Shown here in pieces: positions 20,125 to 33,500 of a stretch of DNA of 64,000 nucleotides (its first letter is position 1; every line of letters begins with the position of its first letter). The notes below the pieces were generated by a model, which saw nothing but the letters and a program-made list of their open reading frames with translations, did no database searches and was not told the DNA's origin. The translations under genes and the position numbers were made by a program. Source of the stretch: Coprinellus micaceus (Eukaryota > Basidiomycota > Agaricomycetes > Agaricales > Psathyrellaceae); NCBI GenBank assembly GCA_951394405.1, contig OX596334.1:1426001-1490000 (forward strand), given 5' to 3'.

Positions 20125-22943
20125 TTAATTACGAGGTACCCATGTCACGGGCCTTTCGAAGAAATCACCATGGTCCTTGTGATCAAAGAACATAAGGTCC
20201 ATCTCTGGCGCTTTCCCGTCGCGTGTGGACCCCAACGCCTGATCGAGCTTGCAAATGGCACCCGCAGACCGCAAATGCATCCTCGGTGCGATTGTTTCCT
20301 CAAGGCGACGCCCCTCATTCTTCGACCGGCCAAACCCAAGAGCTCCCGTGCTGGCGTCGGTATCAGCGATGAGGTTTCCGGCTGCATCCACCAGGCGGAC
20401 GGTGAGCTTCGCCTTGATAGCCCTGGCTAAATCTTCAACAAGGCTGTCTGACGTGCCAACAGACTGCGCGATGTCATGGAGAGTGTCGTCTGGAATGTCG
20501 ACTATGCCCCGCACTTCGCCACCCGCCCTCCTCCTGACCCTGCAAGAGGCGCATTGGGTAGCGTCGCCTCGAGTGAGAACAGCGAAGGACCCGATTACCC
20601 GCTTCTCGTAAAGAAGCTCCAACGAATACGACCCGCCGAAAGCGTGGCCCACGAGCTCGACGATGGTATAGAAGCGGTGGTACCCGGAAACGGGGTGGTA
20701 GCCTTCAGGAACCGGACCGTAGGTGATTCTGTGCTCAGATTTGAGTACGTCATGCTTCTGGTCGACCCCGAAGTGAGCTTGTATGATGGTCATCGTCTCA
20801 TGGACCTGCTGGTCGGTTTCGGGCAGAGGGGCACTCAGATCGACGTGGTACTCCGTGCCGTTGATTGTTGCAACGATGTCGGGGTATGTGTACCCTGTGA
20901 GCAACGGAGAGTTTGTGAGACCATGTACAAGGTACGCAAAGTGGTAAAACTGGAGATCTGACCTGTGTCAAGAGTGGAACTCTCGTTGAAGAAGCGAGTT
21001 TGGTCAGGGATCCAGTAATCGCCGTCCTTGGTCCTGAAAGGTTGGAGGCTGCTGTTCCTGTTGATCGGGGCGTTGTTTTGCTCGTCCCAGGTTCCTTCTG
21101 GCTGAGCTGTTGACGACATAGAGTTGAGTACTCGAAGATAGTAAGCCATGCCCATCACTCACTGAACGGTATCGGTTTACCGTCACCTCCCTTCTTGTAA
21201 TAGCCCATACCAACCCAATACTTGTGGTAGGTGTACTCCCAGAATGCAAGGATGCGGTCGATGTTGCAGTGGTGGAGATAGAAGATAGGATCGAAACCTG
21301 CGTAATCATTGTTCGCCTGGGGGACCGTGAAATCGTTAAGTGCGTAATCAATCTCGACATGGCGAAGACTACTGACCATAGCCCCAAGCCCACCGAGCAC
21401 AAGATGAACAGTGTTGTGCGGTGCCTCGATGGAGCCTGTCATGAGCCATCGACGTGTTAGTTTGGAGTGGAATTCTATCCAGGAGATAAACGCTTACCGA
21501 GGCCGCATGCAGGCCAGCCGGCCTTCTCTGGATCGAATAGAGTGTTCGAAAACTCATCCCAGCTGCAAAAAACCGTTAGCTTTCACCATCTCATGATTGC
21601 CACAAGCTTCTCAAGGGACGGACGTACACGGACGGGAACTGGTGCTTAGGGACATCGTCAGGAGTAGGATAGCAGAATAGGCGTCCAACAGCTTCACGGA
21701 GCTGTCTAGCGGAGCCTCTCGCGTCCTTGGCACCACGCAACAGCCTAGAGCAGGTCGGGGATGTCGTGTCAATACGGCAAATGCAGCCACAACGCGAGAG
21801 GTGTTTACCTGTTAATTTTCACGTAGTCCTCGATAGGGTTAAGCCTGCTGGACGGCCATCGATAGGTGCGGTCCCATTTTCTGAAGTAGGACATTGCCCC
21901 AGGTTTGGACATCGACGTCTGGAAGATCTGGTCCTGGAACCCGTCAGGCCTTGGGGAGAACTCATGGAAAGCGAGGGGGTTCTCGATTGGGTCAGACAGG
22001 ATCGGGTCAGACGGGGTGCTGCCTGGGAGCTCGAATTGGAAGACTTGGGGCTTCAGGACATCGGGAAGCCCTTCGGTTTCGGTCGATTTGTCGGTCCAGT
22101 CCCAGTATCTGATTTCGGAAGCGGGCATAAGTTGAAGATGCGCCAAGCTGTGAGGGTGATCGACTTACGGGAAACGAAGCCCCCTCGCGGCCTCCATCCA
22201 CGAATCTCTTTCGTCCTCCGGTACGTGCTCCACGTCGTCTGTCCAACGACGGGCGAGACGAATCGCCGCTTCCCCGATGGATTGCTGACATCAATTTGCG
22301 ATATCAGGGCTCCGTCTTAGCAAGCGAGGCGGAACATGGCCTTACCTCGAGCGCAAGAACGTAGGGACGGTGCCACACAGGGAACAGGACAGCTGCAAAC
22401 AGGGGACAGCTATCATCAGTGAGTGGTCGAAACCGAGGGTGCGAGATACTGACACTGGTGGTTACAGTAGCCTGTGTGTAGGTCGTCAGGTGTGGCAATG
22501 GGAAAGCGAAACACGTCCACGCACCTCCCCAAAGTCCTTCGGGTAGAGCATCAGGCGCGGCTGGGTCACCGCTATCGCAAAGGATGAGATATTTCCCGTT
22601 CATCGCTCATCGTGAGTTGACTTTACCTCCACCTCTCGTAAGGCAGCCCATGGATTCCACCTGAAGACCTTTATTAGCCAAATTCAATAACACCGCAAGT
22701 GAAGGTCGTCGTACCTAGATCCTGGAACCGAGCCGCTCTCGGACGATGGTCGGGTTGCTTGATAGCCTGGAGTGCGTGGATGAAGAGGCAGAACTGCTTC
22801 TCATGATTCTCCGCTAAGTCACGGATCTCGCGACGAGGGTGGACGCCTGCAATCGATTATCCCCGGGGAATAAATCTCTGCATCAAGGATTCTGGTAGTA
22901 TTGACTGACCCTCGAGACCAGTGATCTTGTAAGGTGGAGACAT
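20125..22943 (-). CDS. tyrosinase A (type-3 copper polyphenol oxidase)
   Basis: It oxidises monophenols and o-diphenols to o-quinones, the first step of melanin formation. The start MSPPYKITGLEG lies 80 bases downstream of a TATAAAGG box. CuA ligands: His in GGIHGLPYERW, His in GYCNHQSV (with the Cys that forms the fungal Cys-His thioether), His in FPVWHRPY. CuB ligands: IEAPHNTVH supplies two His, plus the Glu and Asn linked to monophenolase activity, and FDPIFYLHHCN supplies the third. The YWDWTDK block and a long C-terminal lid domain (VELVGHAFGGSYSLELLYEK, then TQCASCRVRRRAGGEVRGIV) follow. No signal peptide is seen, so it is intracellular like mushroom tyrosinases, probably made as a latent enzyme activated by lid removal. 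About ten exons. All exons are open and the splice sites fit, so the gene looks functional. Confidence 0.95.
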
Positions 22944-24286
22944 GGTAATCGCAAGACAGCGAAGATTGGGCGTCTGAGATAGGAGATCTTTCGACCTGCT
23001 GGATCAGCCAAAGTGCAACATGCCTTTATACCTGCCCACCACTCAAGAACTTGAATCGATAAGACGGATCCAGACGAATTGAATCCTCGATAAGACCAGG
23101 CGGGTTCTCATGGGATCGCAAAGCGGCGCCGCCTTGCTCTTGGTTTGGTAGCCAGGCTTCTAGATTTTCATTTCGTTGGACAACGGCCATTCAGAATCTT
23201 TGCTGGGCCAACCAATCATCGCATAGCTTGACAAGTCGATGATTACAATTTGAGTGACCTCGTGTCCAAGCAATATAAAAGGGAGGTCAGCTGGCATGCA
23301 CTCTCATTCAAGTAGTCACTTACCAGTTGGACGGTTGAAGGAGCCATTCAATTTGACGGGGGTCTGGTGGTAGAGTCCCTCTCTCAGGTCACTTCGGTTA
23401 TCTGTTGGAACATAGGCCCTATGTACTGATTTAGTCTAGAGCGCTTTCGTCGTCGGCAGATGACCATGGGCGCCTCCGTATTCAGTCTACCCTATGTAAA
23501 ATCTGTTCACATTTCGCTGATAATGAACCCTCTAGCAATGAAAGATCATATGCCCCTTCGAGGACACCCACCTTCCACTGATAGCTGAGGGTAATGGTCG
23601 ACGTCGTTTTGAATCTCTCTGGTGACCTTGGATTTGACACTGAAAAGACGTAACGCCTCAGATCTACGGTCTATACCATTCCTTGTATGCACGCCATAAA
23701 ATATCAGAACCTCCCCCAGATAGAAGGGGCGAGGATGAGTCGGCGATGGTGGAAGGATTGTGCTGTCTCACCCACGCTCCCCAGCCGGAGTTTGAAAACT
23801 GAAATAGGCGCCCGCGCAAACATCTTCAATGCTAGTCAATGGACAAATTTGGCAGTGATTCGAAGACGTGTCCGTGTATCCAACGCTCTAGAGTACCTTT
23901 CCTGGTGACGTGACAGCCCGGCAGTTGGGTGGACGACATGTACGCACAATGTCCACCTTGAGGGGGATGCCTGGGTATCCCAGTCATGGGGTGATTGCAA
24001 ATGGGAAAGGCGTCAAGTAGACTTGATAAATAGTCAATACGATGTTATATTCCGGACTCCATAGAGTGATGCATGAAAACATATGAGTAATGCGTGGTAC
24101 GAGTCGATGTGGCATGAAGAGCGTGAATAATGAGAAGGGAAGGATGCAGTGCGACATAGCAGGTAGTCAAATAAGATGCAAATAAGCAGCCAAGAAGAAG
24201 GAAACACGTGAACGCACGAAGATAACGGCGAAGTCCAGAGGACAGCACAGGAGGCAAGCCCAAAAATCAGAAAGCAATACCACACT
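22944..24286. other. intergenic upstream of tyrosinase A
   Basis: About 1.3 kb between the tyrosinase A start and the end of the large minus-strand gene. Beyond the TATA box at 23023-23030 I see no conserved motif, coding exon or inverted repeat. Short open frames here lack family resemblance. Confidence 0.5.
23023..23030 (-). promoter_or_regulatory. TATA box of tyrosinase A
   Basis: TATAAAGG on the minus strand, 80 bases before the start codon. The surrounding bases (GCAGGTATAAAGGCA) are retained at the same distance upstream of tyrosinase B, which supports function. Confidence 0.7.
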
Positions 24287-27200
24287 CTACGAATCCACAT
24301 TCATCCCCTCGCCCAACTCTTCCTCCACAAGCCCCGCCTTTCCCGCTCTCCCCGCCTCCTCCCTCGCACGTCTATACATACTCTCCTTGCTCTCCTTCTC
24401 CACCTGCAGCTCTGCAAGCATAACCAGCGCCTCTGCAAGCAATGATGCTAGATCCACCTCCTCCATCTCCTCTTCTTCTTCCTCCTGCGCGGCCAGTACC
24501 TTCTCCGCTTCCTCCTCTTCATCATGGGTATTGGTATTGAAGGTATCGGGAGCGGAAGTGGCTGGAACCAGGGTAGGGGTGAAGTAATCCGTCATCACAG
24601 GCGGCGAGGTTGCCGCTGCCTCACTCCCGCTGGGTTCAGGCGACGCAGGAGGGACCTCAGTGTTAGGGCTCTGTAATGCCCTCATCGTTGAGATGACCTC
24701 GTTCTCCGGGGTATTCAGCTCCGATGGGGTCGGGAACAGCATCACAGGTGTTGCGCGCTCTTTGCCTTTGACACTAGGCGGGAAGCTCAAAGACGCTGAC
24801 GACGACGGGGGAGACGTGGCAACGGTAGCAGCGCGCTTATTATCCGCGGCGATCTTGCCAATGCCCCTCCGTTTGACTTTACCAAGCTTGCTATCTTTGA
24901 CCTTCGTTTTCGGCGTCTCCCTCTGAGCCCGTTCCGCCTTCTCCCTCTGCAACCTTTCCTTCTCCCCTCTCTCTTCACGTTCCTTCTCTCTGAGTTCCTG
25001 CTCCTGCCTCTCCCGCTCGCGAGCTCTCCCCCTCTTCCGCTTCGCACTCTCCCTTGCCTTCCTCCTCGGGACCCACACATCCCTTCTCCATACCTCCCTC
25101 GCACGCTCGAGGAGCTTCACAGCCTCTTCCAGCCTCTCCCTTGCCTCTACTGCATCCTCGCTCTCCAAAATCTGTCTCACTCGCTCTTCGGTCGCTTTGT
25201 CCATCTCTCCGCTATTCCCACCATCGACACCCTCATTGAAGGAGCTGAGGACTTCCTCCAAAGGCCCTTCAACGCTCTCCTCAGCAAGTGCGCCGCCTAT
25301 GATCAAGGCGCACCGGCCCCGGGCCTTCATGATGTCAGGGTTCGAATTGTTATTGAGGAAGTGGGGTTGTGCATGCGTCGACGACGGTTGAGTGAGGCCC
25401 CCACTTCCCTCCCCTGTGTCTGTAGCATGGTGGTGATGATGCCCGTGTTTGTGCCTATGGTGGTGCCCCTGTCGGTGGTGGTGGTGGTGCTGATCCGACC
25501 TTGCCTCCTCCCTTCCTCGGTTTCCATCCTCGTCCACATCCATGCTATGCCCATCTTCAACCTCCATCGGAGCTTCCCCAACCCCGTAATTTAGTGCCCC
25601 CGCGAAACTCTCACTCGCCACGCTCACCACCTCCACATTCGGGCTCTCCTCGAGCTTCAGCTGCCCAAACACACTATCCGCGTACTTTCCCCACTTGTAC
25701 CTACTCTCGGGATTGCTGAGCTTCTCCGCGAGGAGCATGACCTGCACCGCTATCGTATACAGATGACTCGCTCTAGAGAACGACGAAGGGACCCCCGCAA
25801 TGGTAGGGGTACTGGCACCGGGGCCGTGCTCGTCCTGGTGCGTGTGGTGGTGGCCGTGGCCGTGGTGGTGGTGATGCTGATGCTTTCTATGCCTCCCAAC
25901 CCCACGCAGTCCACTTCCTTCTCTCGCCATATCCTCGTTGCCCTCACCGGCAAGAACAGCCCTGGGCATATGGAAAATGCCCCGACTGAATTGATCTACC
26001 GCCAGCGTCATCATCTCGTCCACACTTGCTCCTGCGCCCACACCCAAACTCATCCGCCTTGTCACAGGCGGCATGCGGCTCCTGATGACAACAAAAGGGG
26101 ACTCCTCCTGCCACAGTCGCCTCGGGTCGGTGTAGCCGCCAGGGGTTCTAAGACTTTCCGTGGGCGTGCTTGAGGGCGTCTGAGCTCGACTAGAACCGAA
26201 CGTATCACGGGACGATGAAGCTATGAAGGACGGACTAAGGAATGAGGAGGAGGGGTACATGCTCTGGGGCTGTTGCTGGCTGTCCGCGAAGGCAGGGAGC
26301 CGTGGAGCAGCAAGGGGGACGGGGGTGTTGGTGACGCTCGATATGGTTGTCGTAGAAGATCCGCTTGAGCTCGAGGCGTAGGTGGACATACGGGTGGTGG
26401 AGGAGGACGATGCCGTTCTCGTGCTGTCAGATCTTGTGAGGGGGCTCGACCCAGGGGACCAATGATTGTCGCCGGAACCCGGATTGCTCGCCATCAATGC
26501 AGGGGAGTGGAATGCGGAGAGCACTCCGCCTACGCCAGTACCAACAGGAACGAACGCGCCCGATCCGTTGAGCGTCAACCCCATCGCTTCTCCTCCCGTA
26601 CCCCCGAAGTAACCCCCGCCACGCATGAACGTCGGGATGCAAAAGTCCTCGCTCAGAAAAGCCGCTGGGTTCTCGAACGGCTGTTGGTGAAGCTGGTACG
26701 CCGCTCCTGGGTTTGTAGCTGCGTGTTCCGCAAGCGCCTCATTTCTCTCCTCTACGATCTTCTGGCGTTCAAGGAGGTCTTCGGCAAGGGAGACAAGGGC
26801 CCGGCCCCACGTTACCGCCATTTGCCAGTCTTCCTTCATTCCTTGGGCGCAGCACTCTGGGGAAGGGAGGCCCGTGAAAGGCAAGACTACGTCACCGCCG
26901 CTGGAGTAACCGGCCAATCCATGCCCTTGGCTTAGAGGCCCTGGCACAGTATTATGACGGCCAACGAGGGTCTTCGAAGGGAGGCTCTCACCGACCTCAA
27001 AAACATCCAGGGCGTAGAGGTGGTAGACGGTGGACGTCCTTGGCTCGCCGTCCATAACCAAGTCGGGGTTGGCTCCTATGATATTGCCGAAAAGGAAGAG
27101 AGCGGTACCAAGGAGACTATGGAAGGCAGTAGGGAGGTCGTTGGTGTTTGGGCGGTGGCGATTGTTTTCGTGGTGTTGGCAAAGGTGATGATGTCGATGG

Positions 27201-30200
27201 CGTGGATGGGAACCGCCACGGGATGATGAAGTGGACCCTGGTCCCTTGTGAGCAAGAGGGCGGATGGCAGAGTATGGGGGTGTAGAATCGCCAGACATGT
27301 CGACGTCAGATTCGGGTTTGTGTGCTAGTGGGGAGCTGGGAGGCGGTAGGTTAGTGGATAGATTCGGCGGATAGACTGAACAACGTACGTTGGTGTCGTA
27401 ACCTGTCTGGGAGCCATGAAAACGACAGAGGGTTCTTCAAATTCGTGCAAAAACCAACTGCACTCATGAATAATTCCTCGCAAGAGGGGCAGCACATCCT
27501 CCGGTTCCTCCGCGTCCACCATCTCTAGACACCTATTCCACACCTCCTTCAAATCCTCCCAGTCCTCTAACGTGACGAGTGGTTTGCGGGGCTGGTCATG
27601 TACTGGATGCATGCTGGGGAAGGGGTATTCCGATGGGGAGGGCGGTCGGGCCATGTGAGGAGGCGATGCGTCTGTCGAAGTTGAAGAATCGACCATGGTA
27701 GGAGGGTCGGCGTCCTCTTTCCGACTCGCCATAACTGCAGGGTCCACACCGGCCAGGCTGGTCGTGTCCATGACCTTACTCCTCGTCACATACTTTGCCC
27801 CTTTACTTCCTTCAGGCCCCGCCTCGCCATGCTGCACCCCAGTCGAAGTAAGCGCCAATTTGTGCCTCGAGGTCGAAAAGGGGGTGGAAGAGGCCGATGT
27901 CGATGCGGCCGCGTGGGTCGCCGACGTCCCCCCCGACATTGTTGTACGCTGGCGTTTATGCTGGGAGTTGGCCTGAGGCCTCTGCTTGCGTTTCTTGTCC
28001 AGATCGTCAGATATATCCGCCTCGTCGTCGCCTTCGTCGTCGGACGTTCCCCTAATCACTCCCCTGGCCGACCTTTTCTCGCGGACCCTCTTGCCTCTGC
28101 CTGGTGCTTCTTCGAGTTCTCGCACGGGTAGCCCGCCTAGTGTGGGTGTCGTGGATCCGCGGGTTGACTCGCTATAACGGGCTAGTCCACCTGTGAGGCA
28201 TGCAGCGGCGACAATGCAAAGGAAAAAGAGAGCGTCAATAAAGGATACAGATGCATCAACAAAATCTGAGTCAGCATCCAACATGTTGGATGGCGTGGAT
28301 GGAAGAAAACAAGTCGGAAAATTACCCACCTGACCCACCAGGCTCCCTGCCCAAATCATCGAAGGTTTTTGTCGGCGCCGTTGTGTTCTGCCCCTGGCTG
28401 CGTGTGCCTTGGGGACGGGGGGTTTGTCCGTGCGATGACGAACGGTATGACGTCGTTGCTGATGAGGACCGGGATGGTCTGTGCTCCACACGTCCTTCAA
28501 CTTCGCTCTCGCCGTCGCTCTCTCCCGCACTTGCGCAGTTCGACGACGACCTTGATGATGACGACGAAGAGCAGGAGGACACACTGAGGCTACGAGGTCG
28601 TTTCCTCCCTCCGATATCGTCACCGTCCTCGCCTTCCAGTCGCTCGGGTATCCTGTCGAATTTCGGCCTCCTCCTCGACGCACGCTTAGCCTGTAGCTCT
28701 GTGGGGTTTCCGCTCGATGCCGCTATACTGGCTGCCGTTGGATGCTTTCCGGCTTGCTGGTGATGTAAAGACGGACCTGCGCCAATATCAAACAATGTTC
28801 GTCAGCCCCGTCTTCGATAGTGGCGACGCTCGTCGACGTTGGACATGACAACGACAAGCCCAACCCCAACGATGATCACGACGCGTCCGTGCGCACTCAT
28901 TGACCACAAAAGGCAAAACTGCCCCACAATCATCAGAGCCAGGCATCGTGATGGGGATGCCAAGGCCGAGCCTAACGAAACAGGGGCGCATGCGCAAAAA
29001 GGGACTCACCCAAAAAGTTGTCACCAAAAACGAATCCTCCAATCCGCGTCTTGCCTTGGACTTGGGCAGGTGGACTCGAGACGGCGGGCACAGGCTCACT
29101 GGCCCTCAGGCTGCTCCGCCAGAGACCCCTGGGCCTCGCGGTGCCGCTCATCGCCGATGTCGTCTTCACCACCGTTAGGCCATTCACCTGGATCGTTGGT
29201 GTCGCTGACCTTGGGGCATGCGTGGGTGGGGTCCCTTGTCTCTTCTCTTCATCATCGTCGACCATGTTACCTGAGCTCCACGGGGTATGCGCCTGCCCAG
29301 TGCCCTTCCCGATCCCCCCACTCCCTGTAAATCGATTGCCCTCTCCTCCAGACGCGAGCGTTCGAGGACCCGGGCCACTCACGGCCCCAGACGATGTCCC
29401 TGGTTTTGATGAGGATCCCGACGTCGGTGCGGGGGTTACCCCCCTCGTGCCCGATCCAACACCTCCGATGCCTCCCCAGAACGCTGCGGTCGCGCTACCC
29501 TTCCCACTACTTCTTTCTCTCCTATCCCCACCGTAATCCCAGGACGATGAGGTCGACGACGATGGCGACGGCGACCTCAGCGACAGTGTCCGGGAATACA
29601 CCCTTCCTCCTCCTACCAGTGGCGGCGTACCTGACATCTCCACATCTCCATCCACGTCCCTTACTCTCTGCCTAGCATCCGAGGAATCCATCTTCGTCTT
29701 CTTGGTACTGCGTCTGCCTGCTGTTCCCTCCGTGATCGTAGAATCAGATGCCTCTGCCTCTTCTTCAAGTTTCCGTTTCTTTCGTCTCTGTGCCTCACGC
29801 ACCTGCTTCAACCAATAATACCTCCTCTGGCGCTCTCGAAAAAGCAGCAATGAGTCGCTACCTTCCTCTCCACCTGTGTTCGATACGTCGGTCAACCCTG
29901 AGGAAACGTGATTGGCGCTGAAGAAAAACCACGCGTCTTCCTCTAGCTCCTCGGCTCCTGATGTCGTCGCTGTCGTCCTCTTAGGCGAGGTTTTTTGGTT
30001 ATTCGCACCTGGTTTCGTATAATCGCGTGTCGCGCTGGCGTGGTATGGAAAGCTGAACGGGTGCGCAGTGACCCGGGGATTGAGGCACACCGATTCGGGA
30101 ATGGAAGTGTGTGCAGAGAATGTGAGCGTGAGTGTTGAGCTCGAAGTCGGGCGGGGTGGTGGCCTTGTCGATGTCGATGCCTCTGTAGTAGAGGTGAAGG

Positions 30201-30557
30201 AGGCTGCGGGTGGGGGTGTTGGCGGGAGGGCGTCTGATGATTCTGATGAAGCAGATGTCGTGGATGAGGGTGTCGAAACGTTAGAGTCTAAAGGTGCGTC
30301 GAGTGATGGTGGTGGTAATGATTTCGTCTCGGTATTGAAACTACCTGCAGGTCCACCCAAGCCACACTTAACCTTTGATTCACCCAACGACGAAGCCTCA
30401 AGCACGCACCTAATGAGGGAGGCTTCGAGTGGCCCAAAGCGGGAGCCGTAAGAGGTATAGGCGAAGGCGTTATTGTCGACACTTGCATCGATCGCAGGTA
30501 CGTTCGTGGTGAGGGTTAAGGTGGGTTGGGGGCCTTCGAGGAGGTGGACTGTTCGAT
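24287..30557 (-). CDS. very large low-complexity protein, possibly ETT1/Nro1-like in the C-terminal half
   Basis: Four long open blocks join with compatible phases. 30557-29006 ends FVFGDNFLG. About 28776-28330 runs GPSLHHQQAG to EPGGSG. About 28190-27390 runs GLARYSES to VTTPT. The last runs from a CTAAC-bearing intron to 24287. Together they encode roughly 2,000 residues. The N-terminal half is Ser/Pro/Gly-rich with basic KKRK-type stretches (RRKKRKLEEEAE, DKKRKQRPQ) suggesting nuclear localisation. The C-terminal half contains LEDWEDLKEVWNRCLEMV, PLLRGIIHECSWFL and FHSLLGTALFLFGNIIGAN, reminiscent of TPR-like ETT1/Nro1 (translation-termination or Ofd1 regulation), interrupted by Ser/Thr and two His-rich tracts. 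It ends with a basic-acidic charged coiled-coil region. The first exon is unresolved; 30557 is an acceptor position and an alternative in-frame ATG lies at 30918. The ETT1 link is tentative. Confidence 0.6.
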
Positions 30558-33500
30558 CTGTGTATCGCCGAACGAGATGGTGGGAGAAAAGGTACGTTAG
30601 CGTCAAGCTTCGATGCTGGTGTGTCGTGGTATTAAATGGGTAGGGATAGGAAATCAGGTTAAAGCATGAAACGGAATGGGTAGCAGAGAGAACGATATAT
30701 GCAAATGGAAAGTGATTGAATGAATAGACCGGGTCGAGATGGATGGATGGGATGATGGCCACAACGTGCTCGATGGGTGCTCGTGCTCGTGGCTCTGCTC
30801 TGCTTGTCTCAGGTGTGTGAAGGGGTGGAAGCCAAACACACAAAACGCCCAGAAAAAGATAATCGTAAACAGGTCGAGTCGTATAGTCGGTGGCTGGGCA
30901 AGCGAACCGAACAGCCAAGCCAATAGGATGAGAGCAGATGAGGGACAGACGGGAGGGAGTCTAACCCAAAGTCAACAGACGAGGGAAAGAGAACAAAAGA
31001 AGGAAAGGGAAAAACAGGAAACCAAACGAAAGGGAAGGAAACCCGACTTCCCCATCGCGAGTGGACTCGCCTCGACCCAAGCCCCAGAACCACTTAGAAT
31101 CCAATCCGCCCGGGAACGAAAAGACCACAGGTGTGATGGACGAATCGAATCAGTCATAGCCCTCGAGATTCAGATTCTCGGAACAGATACAACTAGCATC
31201 GACGCAGAGTCTAGCCAACCAGTGGCCCAAGAGCCAGGTAGCCAGTCACATTGCGCCGCGCAGTTGCAGTTGAACGGCTCGATCCCCCAGATTCGAGAAT
31301 AGATTCTTCCCCCGGAGAAGGGAAGGAAGCAAGATTGCGAACCAACGAATCTGAACGCAGTACGAGACATATCAAAAGGGGGTTATTCGTATGTCGTGGG
31401 TGCGGAGCAGCATCCAGCTCGAACTAGGCCCTCGAAATGCAGCGTTCTAGAACACATAATGCATCCCGGCCAATGTCCATTTGCCGATCTTTACCCCCGG
31501 ATATGCACACTGGATACCGCATTCGTACGATGCGGCGCGTGGTGTATATGCACCGTACCGCCCGGTATTAGGATCGGGGTAGAGGGAAGTGAACGAGGGA
31601 GTAAATGTCGGGGATAAAGAGAAGGGACGAGTACCAGGGAAGAAGGGGCTTGGGAATAAATAGACGCGTAGGCAGAGATGGGAGAGGGGTGGGGTTGATG
31701 ACCCAATAGACGACGATAGCGGATTCGTTGGTTGCATTTCCCAGAGCCCAGCCCGAAGACTAGACCTCCTCATAGCGATCACAATGGCTCGCGGTCCTAT
31801 CAATCGGGGGGAGGATAAAGCCTGGGTGCACCGACGAGGACCTGGCAACCAACAAATGGACGCGAATGGGTAGTGAAAATGGACAGAGAGATAAGGGGAG
31901 AAGGACAAAAAGCCAACGAGCGAATGAAAGAGCGTGTGTGCGAATAACGTTAGCCAATTAGCCAAAGTCTGGACCTCGACAACCATTGGCTGTACACGCG
32001 TCAAAAAGCCGCCCATTTCGACTGCTTCTCCCGCCTCTCCGCATTCCACACTCTACTCCAGCCATAACGCACCTCTCAGCGACTCTCAATCCCTCCGGAA
32101 GGCTCCCCTGCAGACGGAGGTCGGCGCGATGGCCTAGCACCGTCACAAAGTGTGCACGACGCGGGTATCACAAAAGTCAAAGAAGGCAGCACGCCTGACA
32201 AAAGCAGACAGGCACCTCAAGCAACACGCCCCCGGCTGCTCGCGTGCCTGCGACGCCGTGAGTCTCGACCCTTGTATAGCACGCACGAGCTGCACTGAAT
32301 AGAGCGGAAAACACAATCAAGGTGAAGGGAGAAGGGAAATAGGGCCAGGAACTGGAAGATGAAACCCTATAGGCGCAATAGGCGGTGGCAAGCCACGAGC
32401 CCTCCCAATTGGAACGTGCATGAGGGGCTGAACCACGAACCCACCGGACAGAGCAGCTCTGGACGGGCGAATAATGAAATCTGAAATGAATCTCGCGTGG
32501 ACAGACACTAATCCAGAGCTGCTGTAGCCCGATGGCCGTAAACCTCGCCAGAAGGTCGGTTCGTTTGGGCTCTGCATCGAGCGCCCAAGTAGCCATCTGT
32601 GTGGACCGCGGTGGACCGTGACGCCGCTGAGATCGAGAACTCGACCGGATCGCCGAAGTAGGGTGAGTGCACCGGAGCGGTGTAAGTGAAAGCGGAGGTT
32701 GAAGGGAGATTAAGGGATGTGAAGGGAGCTGGAACGGGATGGGTGAAGGAGAAATGCCAAGAGGGGAGGAGGAGGGGGAGGTTGATGAGTACTCACCACA
32801 AGGAACGAACGATCCAACACCGCGATGCGAATTCCCAAACCACAATCGACCTCAAGCCGTTCGTACACCCGGTCCAAATCCGATCTCTTCTCCGTTCCGA
32901 ACGAACCAGACCAGATCCCTCCTGCCTGGAGTCCTGCTTCTCTCTCTGAATGAGACGACTGCGTCCGTCTGCCTGCGGCCACACTGGTTACCGATCGGAA
33001 TGGTAGACCGTAGATGATCGCCGAGGAATGTAGGGTGCGTGTGCAGTGGGTGTATGCGGGATATATGCAGTGGTCGAGAGCCGTCCAGTGCGTGAGTCGC
33101 GTCCCGTCCAAGTGCTATATAAACTGGTATTGGGTTTCCGCGTATGCGCCTCCCTGAGGTACGTGCTCACCGCAACTGAGTGAGTAAAGATCGCTCCTGG
33201 TCTAGCCCAATCGTCTGCTGGTGTCGAGGCCGCGAAAGGGGGGGTATACGGGGTGATAACGCGAAGCTGAAGCTAACTTTGCAAGCCGAGTCTGTGGCGT
33301 AATAGCGTATCGTCGATGATTCCGTACAAGTGGTCGTAGGCGGCGGTAATGGGTGGTTGGGGGTGAATATCCTCGTCGTCGCTGAATCCTAAAACTCCTG
33401 AGTCACAGCTTCCTCGCTCTCCGAGAAGAATTGTCAAGTCGGTCGCTGTCAGGTCTCAGTGGGCCTGGACCTCGCGCAGCCAATGAACCGCTCCGGGGTA

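Larger units (their letters stand above)
19290..23030 (-). repeat. inverted duplication unit A (SYS1 remnant + tyrosinase A + TATA promoter)
   Basis: About 3.7 kb whose reverse complement resembles 40033-43805 in gene order, orientation and exon sequence. Homology extends from inside SYS1, across the convergent intergenic region, through every tyrosinase exon and up to the promoter TATA box. Exons are strongly conserved while introns have diverged, so the duplication is not very recent. The outer limits are minimum estimates by eye. Confidence 0.85.

Noticed and set aside
31447..32049. 200-codon minus-strand frame in the gene-poor interval
   Set aside because: Ser/Pro/Leu-rich translation of a pyrimidine-rich tract, no domain, no splice support; better explained as leader or promoter sequence.
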